Positions 28,662 through 37,972 of a stretch of DNA of 64,000 bases are shown in pieces. The first letter of the stretch is position 1, and each line of letters starts with the position of its first letter. The notes under the pieces were generated by a model that was not told the DNA's origin, searched no databases, and was given only the letters and a program-made list of their open reading frames with translations. The position numbers and the translations under genes are program-made. This DNA comes from Aureimonas sp. OT7 (lineage in GTDB: Bacteria > Pseudomonadota > Alphaproteobacteria > Rhizobiales > Rhizobiaceae): positions 1,689,501 through 1,753,500 of the forward strand of contig NZ_CP062167.1 in assembly GCF_014844055.1 (NCBI RefSeq). Reading direction: 5' to 3'.

Positions 28662-30095
28662 ATGGATACGACCATCACCGCCAAGGCCCTGACGGATGCG
28701 CTGATCGAACGCTTCTCCGCCATCGTCGGCAAGGCCAACGCGCTGACGGAGGCCGACCGGATCGCCCCTTATATCCGGGAGGAGCGCGACCTCTTCGCCG
28801 GCAGCACGCGGCTGGTGCTGCGCCCCGGCACGGTGGATGAGGTTTCGGCCATCATGGCGCTGGCGCAGGAAACCGGCACGCCCATCGTGCCGCAGGGCGG
28901 CAATACCGGACTGGTCGGCGCACAGTCGCCGCGCTCCGAGGCCGAGATACTCTTGTCCCTGTCGCGGCTGGATTGCATCCGCGACGTCGACCCCGCCGGG
29001 CGCACCATGGTCGTGGAGGCCGGCGTCGTGCTGCAGAAGGCGCAGGAGGCGGCCGCCGAGGCCGGGCTTCTGTTCCCGCTGTCGCTGGGGTCTGAAGGCT
29101 CGTGCGAGATCGGCGGCAATCTCGCCTCGAATGCCGGCGGCACCAACGTCCTGGCCTATGGCAACGCCCGGGAATTGTGCCTCGGGATCGAGGCGGTCCT
29201 GCCCGGCGGCGAGATCTTCCATGGTTTGCGCCGTCTCAAGAAGGATAACCGGGGATACGATCTGAAAGACCTTCTGATCGGCTCTGAGGGTACGCTCGCC
29301 GTCATCACCGCGGCCGTGCTGAAGCTGTTCCCCCGGCCGGCCGGCCGCGAGGTCGCCTATGTCGGCCTGCCGTCGCCCGAGGCGGCGCTGTCGCTTCTGA
29401 AGATGGCGGAAAGCCGTGCTGGCGGGCAATTGACGGCATTCGAGCTGATGCCGCGCATCGGCATGGAGTTCACCATCCGCCACACCCAGGGCGCGCGCGA
29501 TCCTCTGGCCGGGCCGCACGCCTGGTACGTGCTGATGGAGATATCGTCGGGCCGTTCCGCCGAGGATGCCCGCGAGACGATGGAGCATATCCTGGAAGCG
29601 GCTTTCGAAGACGGCACCGTGGAAGACGCGGCCATCGCGCAATCGCTGTCGGATGCCGCCGACTTCTGGCGCATGCGCGAGGAGATGAGCTGGGCGCAGA
29701 AGCCGGAAGGCGGCTCCATCAAGCACGATGTTTCGGTGCCGGTGGCCCTGGTGCCGCAATTCCTGGCCGAGGCCGGAGCAGCGGTGGAGGCAGCGATGCC
29801 GGGTGCGCGGATCGTCTCGTTCGGCCACATGGGCGACGGCAATATCCACTACAACATCTCGCAGCCCGTCGGTGCCGACAAGGAGGCTTTCCTGGCCCGT
29901 TGGGGGGAGATGAACACCATCGTCCACGGTATCGTGGCCGGTCTCGGCGGCAGCTTCTCGGCCGAGCATGGTATCGGCCAGCTCAAGCGCGCCGAACTGG
30001 CCCGCACCAAAGCTGGGCTGGAAATGCACCTGATGCACGGGATCAAGCAGGTGTTCGACCCCAAGGGCATCATGAACCCGGGCAAGCTTCTCTAG
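28662..30095 (+). CDS. FAD-binding 2-hydroxyacid oxidoreductase (GlcD / D2HGDH family)
   Basis: 477 residues with an FAD_binding_4 domain (PQGGNTGLVG near residue 79, ASNAGGT near 155, IGSEGTLAVIT near 206) and a C-terminal FAD-oxidase domain ending in AEHGIGQLK and DPKGIMNPGK. The KKDNRGYDLK stretch resembles D-2-hydroxyglutarate dehydrogenases; glycolate or D-lactate as substrate remains possible. An AAGGAGGAA precedes the start. Cytoplasmic, probably passing electrons to an ETF or quinone. Confidence 0.85.
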   Translation: MDTTITAKALTDALIERFSAIVGKANALTEADRIAPYIREERDLFAGSTRLVLRPGTVDEVSAIMALAQETGTPIVPQGGNTGLVGAQSPRSEAEILLSLSRLDCIRDVDPAGRTMVVEAGVVLQKAQEAAAEAGLLFPLSLGSEGSCEIGGNLASNAGGTNVLAYGNARELCLGIEAVLPGGEIFHGLRRLKKDNRGYDLKDLLIGSEGTLAVITAAVLKLFPRPAGREVAYVGLPSPEAALSLLKMAESRAGGQLTAFELMPRIGMEFTIRHTQGARDPLAGPHAWYVLMEISSGRSAEDARETMEHILEAAFEDGTVEDAAIAQSLSDAADFWRMREEMSWAQKPEGGSIKHDVSVPVALVPQFLAEAGAAVEAAMPGARIVSFGHMGDGNIHYNISQPVGADKEAFLARWGEMNTIVHGIVAGLGGSFSAEHGIGQLKRAELARTKAGLEMHLMHGIKQVFDPKGIMNPGKLL

Positions 30096-30190
30096 GGGCT
30101 GCCTGCCCGTCGCCGGCAGGGCGTCACCTGCCTGTCACCCGGTTTCGATAACAGGACCGCAGATCGAGGATCAGTCGAGGGCATGGATCG

Positions 30191-31132
30191 ATGGTGACGA
30201 GGCGTGACCTGATGGTCGGCGGCACGCTTCTGGCGGCGAGCCCCGCGCTGGCGGCATCGGACGGCTCTTCCCACCGGAGCCCATCCGGGGGAGAGCCCTT
30301 GCGTTTCGGTATCGTCGCCGATCCGCAGTACGCGCCGGTTGCGCCGAATGTACGCTCCGGCCGATACTATGCCCACTCGCTCCGGAAGCTGCGGCAGGCC
30401 ATCGGGGCCTTTAATGCGGAAGACCTGTCGTTCGTGGCGACACTGGGCGATATCATCGACCGGCACTGGGACAGCTTCGGCGACATCATGCCGGTCTATG
30501 ACGGGCTGCGGCACGAAGCACGCTTCGTCCTCGGCAATCACGATTTCGATGTTGCCGCACAATATCTCCCATCGGTCGTCGCAGCGGCGCGTATGGATGC
30601 TCCCTGGTACGATTTCCTCAAAGGCGACACACGCTTCATCGTGCTGGACGGCAACGATATCAGCCTTTTTTCGACACCCGACGGCAGCGAACGCCGGGCA
30701 CTGGCCGAGGAGCGGCTGGCGCGATTGCGGGAAACCGGCGCCTCGAACGCGCAGGGCTGGAACGGTTCGGTGGGAGAGGCGCAGATGCGCTGGCTGGACG
30801 AGCGCCTCGGCGCCGCCGATGCCGCCGGCGAGCGCGCCATTGTGCTGTGTCACTATCCGGTCTTTCCGCAGAACGACCATAACCTCTGGAACTCGGGCGA
30901 GATCGTCGACCTCGTCCTGTCGCATCGAAGCTTCGCCGTCTGGATGAATGGCCACAACCATGCCGGAAATTACGGCGAACTGGACAAGCGGCATTTCGTC
31001 AATTTCCGCGGCATGGTCGATACGCCGGACACGAGCGCCTACGCCATCGTGACCCTGCAAGCCGACCGGATGGAGATTGCCGGTTTTGGCCGCGAGGAAA
31101 ACCGGACTTTGAAGCTGACCGCTGTTACATGA
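30191..31132 (+). CDS. Tat-exported metallophosphoesterase, ADP-ribose/CDP-alcohol diphosphatase-like
   Basis: 313 residues. The N-terminus TRRDLMVGGTLLAASPALAA is a twin-arginine signal, so the protein folds before export. All calcineurin-type metal motifs are present: FGIVADPQYA, LGDIIDRHW, LGNHDFD, CHYPVFP and GHNHAGNY. The ADPQYA start and the RYYAHSLRKL segment match the Mn-dependent ADP-ribose/CDP-alcohol diphosphatase family, members of which are mostly cytosolic. Its periplasmic substrate is unknown; nucleotide-diphosphate-linked compounds are likely. Confidence 0.8.
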   Translation: MVTRRDLMVGGTLLAASPALAASDGSSHRSPSGGEPLRFGIVADPQYAPVAPNVRSGRYYAHSLRKLRQAIGAFNAEDLSFVATLGDIIDRHWDSFGDIMPVYDGLRHEARFVLGNHDFDVAAQYLPSVVAAARMDAPWYDFLKGDTRFIVLDGNDISLFSTPDGSERRALAEERLARLRETGASNAQGWNGSVGEAQMRWLDERLGAADAAGERAIVLCHYPVFPQNDHNLWNSGEIVDLVLSHRSFAVWMNGHNHAGNYGELDKRHFVNFRGMVDTPDTSAYAIVTLQADRMEIAGFGREENRTLKLTAVT

Positions 31133-31187
31133 CTGTCATCGATCTGTGGTTGTTGCCAGCCACGCGAAACCGCACTGGAAGTCCAAG

Positions 31188-32156
31188 ATGACCCGCATTC
31201 TCGCCACCCTGGCGCTCTGCCTCCTGAGTGGGGCGGCCTCCGCCGCCGACCTCGTCCTGTATACGAGCCAGCCCAATGAAGACGCGCAGGCCACGGCCGA
31301 CGGCTTCAAGCAGGCCACCGGGCTCGAAGTCGAGTGGGTGCGCGACGGTACGCCGAAGGTGATGGCGCGGCTGATGGCCGAGATCGAGGCCGGAAACCCG
31401 GCGCCGGACGTGCTCCTGATCGCCGATAGCGTGACTCTGGAGCGCATGAAGCAGGCGGGCCAGCTTCTTGCCTATCGTTCGCCTCAGGCCGAGGGCTACG
31501 CGGAGGGCCTGCACGACCCGGATGGCGCCTACTACTCCACCAAGCTGATCACGACAGGCATCGTCTACAACACGGCCGCCGGGATGACACCGCAAAGCTG
31601 GGCCGATCTGGCCAAGCCGGAAGCGAAGGGGTTGCTGGCGATGCCGAGCCCGGCCACGTCCGGTGCGGCCCTGATCCACGCGCAGACGCTGACCGGCGTT
31701 CCCTCGCTCGGGTGGGACTATTATCGCAGCCTGAAGGACAACGGTGCGGTGGCGGCCGGCGGCAACGGCGCGGTGCTGAAATCCGTCGCCTCCGGCGAAA
31801 AGGCCTACGGGATGGTGGTCGACTATCTGCCGATCCGCGAGGCCGCCAAGGGCGCGCCCATCGCTTTCGTCTTCCCGCAGGAGGGCGTCTCCGCCGTGAC
31901 CGAGCCGGTGGCGATCTTGTCGACGGCACGCAATGTGGACGCCGCCAAAAAGTTCGTCGATTATCTCCTCTCGGAGGAGGGGCAGGCGCTGCAGGCGAAG
32001 CTTGGCTACATTCCGGCGCGCGACGGTATCGCGCTGCCGGAGGGCTTCCCGGCGCGTGAGGAGATCAAGCTCCTGCCGTTCGATCCGGCGGCCGCACTGG
32101 CTGCATCCGACCAGGACCTGAAGGAATTCAACGCCATATTCGGCGCAACCCAGTAA
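31188..32156 (+). CDS. ABC transporter substrate-binding protein, Fbp/AfuA type
   Basis: 322-residue periplasmic protein with signal peptide (MTRILATLALCLLSGAASAA). Mature start DLVLYTSQPNEDA and the DGTPKVMARLMAEIEAGNPAPDVL segment fit the Fe(III)-binding family 1 proteins. The paired tyrosines of FbpA are not clearly present: the corresponding part reads YGMVVDYLPI. Another ligand (a phosphonate, thiamine or sugar phosphate) is therefore possible. First gene of a three-gene importer operon; the ATG at 31188 gives a proper signal peptide. Confidence 0.8.
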   Translation: MTRILATLALCLLSGAASAADLVLYTSQPNEDAQATADGFKQATGLEVEWVRDGTPKVMARLMAEIEAGNPAPDVLLIADSVTLERMKQAGQLLAYRSPQAEGYAEGLHDPDGAYYSTKLITTGIVYNTAAGMTPQSWADLAKPEAKGLLAMPSPATSGAALIHAQTLTGVPSLGWDYYRSLKDNGAVAAGGNGAVLKSVASGEKAYGMVVDYLPIREAAKGAPIAFVFPQEGVSAVTEPVAILSTARNVDAAKKFVDYLLSEEGQALQAKLGYIPARDGIALPEGFPAREEIKLLPFDPAAALAASDQDLKEFNAIFGATQ

Positions 32157-32163
32157 GGCGCTC

Positions 32164-33855
32164 ATGCCCGCATTACCTGCCAACCGGCTTGAGCCGCGTT
32201 GGCTGACAGGCTTCGTCACCGGGGCCATCCTGTTCCTGTGCGCCCTGCCGCTGCTGCGGCTGGGCGCAACTGGTATACGCTCCGCCGGTAGTGGTGGACT
32301 GGCCGCGCTGGCAGCGGACCCGGCGCTCTGGCCCGCCTTCCGCAATACGCTGACGACATCCGCAGGCGGCATGGCGATCTCCGTGCTTCTGGGTGGGCTC
32401 TTTGCCCTGGCGCTGACCCTGTGCGACCTCCGTTTCAAGCGCACCCTGGGCATTCTCTTCATGCTGCCGATGATGATTCCGCCGCAGGTGACGGCCTTGG
32501 CCTGGATCGGCATGAGCGGGCCATCCAGCGCGCTGCTGAAGGCCATCGGCATGGCCCCGCCGCTCGGGAGTCCGCAGCCGCTCTACTCGGTCGGCGGTAT
32601 CGCGCTGCTGTACGGGGTGCAGCATGCGCCCCTGGTCTATCTGACCTTGCGCGCCAGCCTGCTGGCTCTGCCGCGCGACGCCATCGAGGCGGCGCGCCTG
32701 TCCGGCGCCTCGAAAGGCCGCGTCCTCAGGGACATCGTCCTGCCGCTGGCAACGCCCGGCCTTGTCGCCGGCGCGGCCATCGCCTTCGTCTCGGGCATCG
32801 GCAATTTCGGCATCCCGGCCATTCTGGGCCTGCCCGCCGGAATCGCCACGTTGCCGACCCTCATCTACAGCCGGCTGACGGCCTTCGGCGCCGGCACCTT
32901 CGGCGATATCGCGATGATCGCGGCCTTGATCGCCGTGATCGCCTTTGCCGGCCTGTGGGTGCAGGAACGGGCGCTTGCCGGGCGCGACTACCGCACCATC
33001 GGGCATTCCGGCGCAAGCGCCACATTCCGGCTCGGCGGCTGGGGGTTTGCGCTGCAGATACTCCTGTGGCTTCTGGTCGCCCTGATGCTGTTTGCGCCCT
33101 TCGCCTCGCTCGTGGCCGGCTCGCTGGCGCCGGCCTACGGGGTCCGGCTGACGCCGGACACGGCGACGCTCGACGCCTATCGCGAAGTCCTCTTTCGCCA
33201 GTCGGCGACGCGGCGGGCCTTTGCCAACTCCTTCCTTCTGGCGGCCGGCGCGGCATGCGCGCTGGGCATCGTCGCGCTGTTGACCGCCTACCTTCTGACG
33301 CGGCGGCGCGGGCCGCTGGCGCGCATTCTGGCCATGCTGACCGAGGTTCCCTATGCGTTGCCCGGCATCGTCATATCCGTCGCCTTCGTGCTGCTGTTCG
33401 CGGCGCCCGTGCCGTTTCTCGGTGTATCGCTGTACGGCACCCTGTGGATCATACTTCTCGCCTACCTGTCCTCATTCCTGGCCGTGGCGCTGAAACCCGT
33501 GGACAGCGCCTTCCGCCAGATGGACCCGGTGCTGGAGGAGGCCGCCCGCATTTCGGGCGCCGGCTTCGGCCGACGGATGCGGGACATCCTCCTGCCGCTC
33601 GTTGCGCCTTCGGCGGCGGCGGGCGCGGTGCTGGTATTCCTGTTCGCCTGCAACGAGCTGACCGTCTCGGCCCTGCTCTGGTCGGCGGGTACGCAGACGA
33701 TCGGCGTCGTCATCTACAATCTCGATGACAGCGGCAGCTTCAACCTCGCCGCGGCGCTGTCTGTCCTCGTCGTCCTCGTCGTGACCGCGCTGATGCTGCT
33801 GCTCGACCTTTGCGGCCGCTGGCTGCCCCGCGGAACCGTTCCATGGCAAAACTGA
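32164..33855 (+). CDS. ABC transporter permease, fused two-domain (FbpB type)
   Basis: 563-residue membrane protein with about 12 helices in two homologous halves. Each half carries an EAA loop: IEAARLSGASKGRVLRDIVL near residue 177 and LEEAARISGAGFGRRMRDIL near 458. One chain thus replaces the usual permease dimer, as in Fbp/Sfu systems. Lies 7 bases after the binding-protein gene and overlaps the ATPase gene by 13. Confidence 0.9.
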   Translation: MPALPANRLEPRWLTGFVTGAILFLCALPLLRLGATGIRSAGSGGLAALAADPALWPAFRNTLTTSAGGMAISVLLGGLFALALTLCDLRFKRTLGILFMLPMMIPPQVTALAWIGMSGPSSALLKAIGMAPPLGSPQPLYSVGGIALLYGVQHAPLVYLTLRASLLALPRDAIEAARLSGASKGRVLRDIVLPLATPGLVAGAAIAFVSGIGNFGIPAILGLPAGIATLPTLIYSRLTAFGAGTFGDIAMIAALIAVIAFAGLWVQERALAGRDYRTIGHSGASATFRLGGWGFALQILLWLLVALMLFAPFASLVAGSLAPAYGVRLTPDTATLDAYREVLFRQSATRRAFANSFLLAAGAACALGIVALLTAYLLTRRRGPLARILAMLTEVPYALPGIVISVAFVLLFAAPVPFLGVSLYGTLWIILLAYLSSFLAVALKPVDSAFRQMDPVLEEAARISGAGFGRRMRDILLPLVAPSAAAGAVLVFLFACNELTVSALLWSAGTQTIGVVIYNLDDSGSFNLAAALSVLVVLVVTALMLLLDLCGRWLPRGTVPWQN

Positions 33856-34871
33856 TCCTCAACGCCGTCACCAAGCGGTATTCACCCGAGGCGCCCCCGG
33901 CCGTCGACAGCGTGTCGCTGGAGCTCAAGCCCGGCGCGTTCCTGGCGCTGCTCGGTCCGTCGGGATGCGGCAAGACGACTGTCCTGCGCATGATCGCCGG
34001 TTTCGAGCAACCGACCGGCGGGGAGATCCTGCTTGGAGAGCGGCGGCTGGCCGATGCGGGCGGCATGGTGCCGCCGGAGCGGCGGGGCATGGCGATGGTG
34101 TTCCAGTCTTATGCGCTGTGGCCGCATATGAGCGTCGCCGACAATGCCGGATACCCGCTGAAAGTGCGTGGTATCGGGCGTGCCGAATACGACCGGAAGG
34201 TGGGCGAGGCGCTGGCGGCGGTGCGGCTGGACAAGCTGGCGGACCGCCGCCCGGCCGACCTCTCGGGCGGCCAGCGCCAGCGCGTGGCACTGGCGCGCTG
34301 CCTGGTCACGGACCCGGCCGTGGTGCTTCTGGACGAGCCGCTGGCCAATCTGGACAGGCATCTGCGCCACGAGATGGAAGAAAACTTCCGCGTCTTCCAC
34401 GAGCGGTCGGGCGCCGCCATGATCTATGTGACGCACGATCAGGCCGAAGCGATGGCGCTGGCCTCCGACGTGGCCGTGATGTCGGAGGGGCGGCTTCTGC
34501 AGGTAGCGGCACCCGCCACACTCTATGCGCGGCCCGAAGGGCGCATCGTCGGCAACCTCGTGGGACGCGGCGCCATCCTCGATCTTCCCACCCCGCCGGG
34601 CGGGCCGCGCCAGCCTGGCTGGCCGCAACTGGCCGCGATGCTGTCGAGCACCGACACCGGCCCGAAGGCGGCCTTCCTGGTGCGGCCGGAACATGTCCAT
34701 GAGGATGCCGCCGGCATCGCCGCCCGTGTCGAAATGGCCGTCTTCCAGGGCGAGCGCTACTGCCTGACGCTGCGTCTGCCGGACGGACAGGCCCTTTTGG
34801 CCTATAGCCCGACGCGCCGGGATGCCGGCCAGCCGATGGCCGTGTCCATTTCCAGCGCCTGGCGACTGTAG
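33843..34871 (+). CDS. ABC transporter ATP-binding protein, FbpC type
   Basis: 342 residues: Walker A GPSGCGKTT near 35, Q-loop FQSYALWPHM, signature LSGGQRQR, Walker B VVLLDEPLANLD and switch His in YVTHDQAEA. A C-terminal TOBE-like regulatory domain starts near 240 (VRPEHVH). The ATG at 33843 overlaps the permease gene, so the three genes form one operon. Energises the importer at the inner membrane. Confidence 0.92.
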   Translation: MAKLILNAVTKRYSPEAPPAVDSVSLELKPGAFLALLGPSGCGKTTVLRMIAGFEQPTGGEILLGERRLADAGGMVPPERRGMAMVFQSYALWPHMSVADNAGYPLKVRGIGRAEYDRKVGEALAAVRLDKLADRRPADLSGGQRQRVALARCLVTDPAVVLLDEPLANLDRHLRHEMEENFRVFHERSGAAMIYVTHDQAEAMALASDVAVMSEGRLLQVAAPATLYARPEGRIVGNLVGRGAILDLPTPPGGPRQPGWPQLAAMLSSTDTGPKAAFLVRPEHVHEDAAGIAARVEMAVFQGERYCLTLRLPDGQALLAYSPTRRDAGQPMAVSISSAWRL

Positions 34872-35108
34872 AAGACGACGATCCCGGGCGTCTGCCGCGC
34901 GGGCGGGGCTGGTCCGCCGATAACCGAAACCTGACCGCCGAACCGCTAAAATGCAGGGCTTTGGCCACCATTCGATAACCCTGATTTCGGCTACCAACGC
35001 TTAACCCCGTTTCTTCAGAGGCTCGCAACGCGGCGCCCCTAAAAGTCGATGCAACAAGGGGCCGGATCAAAGCCGGTCCGCGCGACGACTGAAGAAGGTG
35101 ACATCAGG

Positions 35109-35684
35109 ATGAGCATCGTTTCCGGCAAGGTTCCCGTGCATCCCGCCTGGACGCGGACGCCGATCCGCCTCGACCCCGCCGTGGCCGACCGCCGCGTCAG
35201 CTTCGACGTGAAGGACGGCGAGGAGACCGTCTCCTACCGCGTCGATCGACGGGGCGCCGTCGTGCGCCGCTGCTACGAGGGCAGCATGGTGCCCGTTTCC
35301 ATCCCGCTGGCGCCGGCCGCCTTCCGGGGGGTCGCCGCCCGGGCGATGGAGGAGCCGGGCGGGCGGGTTACCGTGACGCTGGAGCTGATGCACGACGATC
35401 CGCGCCTCAGCGTGCCGCTGCTGGTGGCCTCCGACCTCTTCGACGTGGCGGCGGACTGGCGCAGCTGGTCCAACATGTTCGGCATTCCCATGCTGATGGT
35501 CGAGGCCGACGGCACCGTGACGGCGCTGGAAGAAACGCTGGGCAAGCTCAAGGCGGCGTCGCCGGCAGACCGGCGTCGCAACTACCACAAGGGCCGTCGC
35601 CCGCGCTTTCTGGTCCGCCGCAAGCCCGGCGGCATCGGGATGCGGATGGTCATCTCGGGCAGTGAGATCATCGCGCGCCGATAA
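35109..35684 (+). CDS. DUF6101-like conserved protein
   Basis: 191 residues, soluble, no signal peptide. Recognisable as a conserved Hyphomicrobiales protein of unknown function; the assignment to DUF6101 is from memory. Features: an N-terminal RLDPAVADRRVSF segment, a central MVPVSIPL region and a basic, Arg/Lys-rich C-terminus (NYHKGRRPRFLVRRKPGG) that could bind nucleic acid. The 237 bases upstream hold no gene and presumably its promoter. Confidence 0.6.
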   Translation: MSIVSGKVPVHPAWTRTPIRLDPAVADRRVSFDVKDGEETVSYRVDRRGAVVRRCYEGSMVPVSIPLAPAAFRGVAARAMEEPGGRVTVTLELMHDDPRLSVPLLVASDLFDVAADWRSWSNMFGIPMLMVEADGTVTALEETLGKLKAASPADRRRNYHKGRRPRFLVRRKPGGIGMRMVISGSEIIARR

Positions 35685-35752
35685 GTAGGCTTGCCCATCC
35701 TGTTTTGGCGACCCATGATTGCGGGCGTCGAATCCGGTTGGGAGCATGGACC

Positions 35753-36829
35753 ATGGCAGGCAGGATGAAGGCGGCGATCTTCGTCGAGAACGGGCGGATC
35801 GTCCTGGACGAGAAACCGATACCGGATGTCGGGCCGCTCGATGCGTTGATGCGCATAACCACAACCACCATCTGCGGCACGGACGTTCATATCCTGAAGG
35901 GCGAGTATCCCGTCGCCAAGGGACTGACCGTCGGTCACGAGCCTGTCGGCGTCATCGAAAAACTCGGCAGTGAAGTGAAAGGCTATCGCGAGGGCCAGAG
36001 GGTCATTGCCGGGGCCATCACGCCATCCGGCCACTCCTATGCGTGCCTTTGCGGCTGCGGTTCGCAGGACGGCCCGGGCGAGCGCCATGGCTTCAAGGTG
36101 GCCGGCGGCTGGAAGTTCGGCAACACCATCGACGGCTGCCAGGCCGAGTATGTGCTGGTGAAGGACGCGCTGGCCAATCTGAGCCCCATTCCCGACCATC
36201 TGTCCGACGACGAAGTGCTGATGTGCCCGGATATCATGTCGACGGGCTTCTCGGGCGCCGAGCGCGGCAATGTCCGCATCGGCGACACGGTCGCCGTCTT
36301 CGCGCTGGGCCCCATCGGCCTGTGCGCCGTCGCCGGCGCTAAGCTGATGGGCGCCACCACGATCATCGGCGTCGATACGGTGCCGGCGCGGATGGACGTC
36401 GCACGCCGCCTGGGCGCCGACCATGTGGTTGACTTCAAGGCCGGCGACCCGGTCGAACAGATCATGGCCCTGACCGACGGGCGCGGCGTCGATGTCGCCA
36501 TCGAGGCGCTGGGGACGCAATCCACATTCGGGTCGGCACTCAAGGTTCTGCGCCCCGGCGGCACGCTATCGAGCCTCGGCGTCTATTCCGGCGACCTGTC
36601 GATTCCCTTGTCGGCCTTCGGCGCCGGCCTTGGCGATTACTCCATCGTCTCCACCCTGTGCCCCGGCGGAAAGGAAAGGATGCGCCGCCTGATGGCGGTA
36701 TGCGGCTCCGGCCGCATCGACCTCAAGCCGCTGGTGACGCACCGCTACAAGCTGGACGATATCGAGGCGGCCTACGACCTGTTCGCCAACCAGCGGGACG
36801 GCGTGCTCAAGGTGGCCATCACGCCCTAG
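35753..36829 (+). CDS. Zinc-dependent secondary-alcohol dehydrogenase-like protein
   Basis: 358-residue medium-chain dehydrogenase. Zinc ligands are expected in CGTDVH and GHEPVG; the NAD(P) loop is FALGPIGLCA near 175. The GWKFGNTIDG stretch resembles the Thermoanaerobacter/Clostridium secondary alcohol dehydrogenases. An unusual ACLCGCGSQDGPG insert lies where structural-zinc cysteines of other families sit. The ATG at 35753 has GGGAG upstream; the frame is open further but without support. Convergent with ubiA, only 3 bases apart. Confidence 0.82.
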   Translation: MAGRMKAAIFVENGRIVLDEKPIPDVGPLDALMRITTTTICGTDVHILKGEYPVAKGLTVGHEPVGVIEKLGSEVKGYREGQRVIAGAITPSGHSYACLCGCGSQDGPGERHGFKVAGGWKFGNTIDGCQAEYVLVKDALANLSPIPDHLSDDEVLMCPDIMSTGFSGAERGNVRIGDTVAVFALGPIGLCAVAGAKLMGATTIIGVDTVPARMDVARRLGADHVVDFKAGDPVEQIMALTDGRGVDVAIEALGTQSTFGSALKVLRPGGTLSSLGVYSGDLSIPLSAFGAGLGDYSIVSTLCPGGKERMRRLMAVCGSGRIDLKPLVTHRYKLDDIEAAYDLFANQRDGVLKVAITP

Positions 36830-36832
36830 CCG

Positions 36833-37834
36833 TCAGTCGACGAAGGGGAAGGACAGCGTCCAGAGTGCGGATGCCAGAAGGCCCAGGAAAAGGATCCAGC
36901 CGAAGACGTTGTTGGAGCGGAAAAGCCGCAGGCATTCGTCTGCGTTGTCGATGTCGAGCCGCAGGATCTGCCACAGCATCTGTGCGGCGCCGATGGCCAG
37001 CGCCGCGTAGGCCGGCCAACTGGGCCCGGTCGTGACCGTGCCCGTCATGACGAAGGCGGCGAGGAACAGCGCCATCGCGCCGCCATACAGGACGACCAGA
37101 GCCAGCCGGGTCCTGGTGCCGAAAAGCCGCGCGGTGGACCGTACGCCCACCAGCGCGTCATCCTCCCGGTCCTGATGCGCGTAGATCGTGTCGTAGCCGA
37201 TCGTCCATAGCACGGAGCCGGCATACAGCAGCACGGGCGCCAGCGCGAGCGTCCCCCAATATCCCGCCCAGCCCATCAACGCGCCCCAGGAGAAGGCGAG
37301 GCCGAGCCCCAGTTGCGGCCAATCCGTCACACGCTTGAGGAAGGGGTAGATCGCCACGACGGCAAGCGAGGCGATGCCGAGAAGAATGGAAAAGCTGTTG
37401 AACTGGATGAGCACCAGGAAACCGGCCAGAAGCTGCGCCGCCAGGAACAGCTTGGCCTGTCGGCGGGACACTCGCCCCGACGGCAGCGGGCGCGAGCGTG
37501 TGCGCGCCACCTGATTGTCGATCTCGTGGTCGACGAGGTCGTTATAGGTGCAACCCGCACCCCGCATCGCGACGGCGCCGACCAGAAACAGCAGGAGATG
37601 AAGGAAACTCGGCAAGCCGGTATGCACGGCCGACGGCGCGGCCCATTGCGGGGCAAGCGTCGCGCTCCACAGGCAGGGCCACAGCAGGAGCTGCCACCCG
37701 ATGGGGCGGTCCCAGCGGGCGAGCTGCGCATAGGGCCAGAGCGCGGCCGGCAGCATCCGGTAGACGAAGTTTTCCGACGGGGCGTCGGCGACGCGGCCCT
37801 GAACCATCCCCGTATCTTTCCTGTCGTTCTGCAT
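36833..37834 (-). CDS. ubiA: 4-hydroxybenzoate polyprenyltransferase
   Basis: 333-residue intramembrane prenyltransferase of ubiquinone synthesis. Both Asp-rich sites are present: NDLVDHEIDNQVARTRSRPL near residue 90 and YDTIYAHQDREDD near 210, set among about nine helices. It attaches the polyprenyl chain made by the ispB-type enzyme in this window. The start at 37834 or an ATG at 37807 are both possible; neither ribosome binding site is decisive. Confidence 0.94.
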   Translation of the reverse strand: MQNDRKDTGMVQGRVADAPSENFVYRMLPAALWPYAQLARWDRPIGWQLLLWPCLWSATLAPQWAAPSAVHTGLPSFLHLLLFLVGAVAMRGAGCTYNDLVDHEIDNQVARTRSRPLPSGRVSRRQAKLFLAAQLLAGFLVLIQFNSFSILLGIASLAVVAIYPFLKRVTDWPQLGLGLAFSWGALMGWAGYWGTLALAPVLLYAGSVLWTIGYDTIYAHQDREDDALVGVRSTARLFGTRTRLALVVLYGGAMALFLAAFVMTGTVTTGPSWPAYAALAIGAAQMLWQILRLDIDNADECLRLFRSNNVFGWILFLGLLASALWTLSFPFVD

Positions 37835-37972
37835 CGGCGGGAGGAAGGCCCTGAATACATGCCGCGTCAAGCGCTTTTGGATTAATATGAACCGTTTCGG
37901 CCTTGACCCCTTCCATACGGCCACCCTAGACGATGGCCCATAGCCCGGATTCTTGCGGAAGACCTGTCCCTG

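Noticed and set aside
31188..34871. Certain assignment of the Fbp-type importer to ferric iron
   Set aside because: The paired tyrosines expected for iron binding were not clearly seen and no Fur box was recognised upstream.
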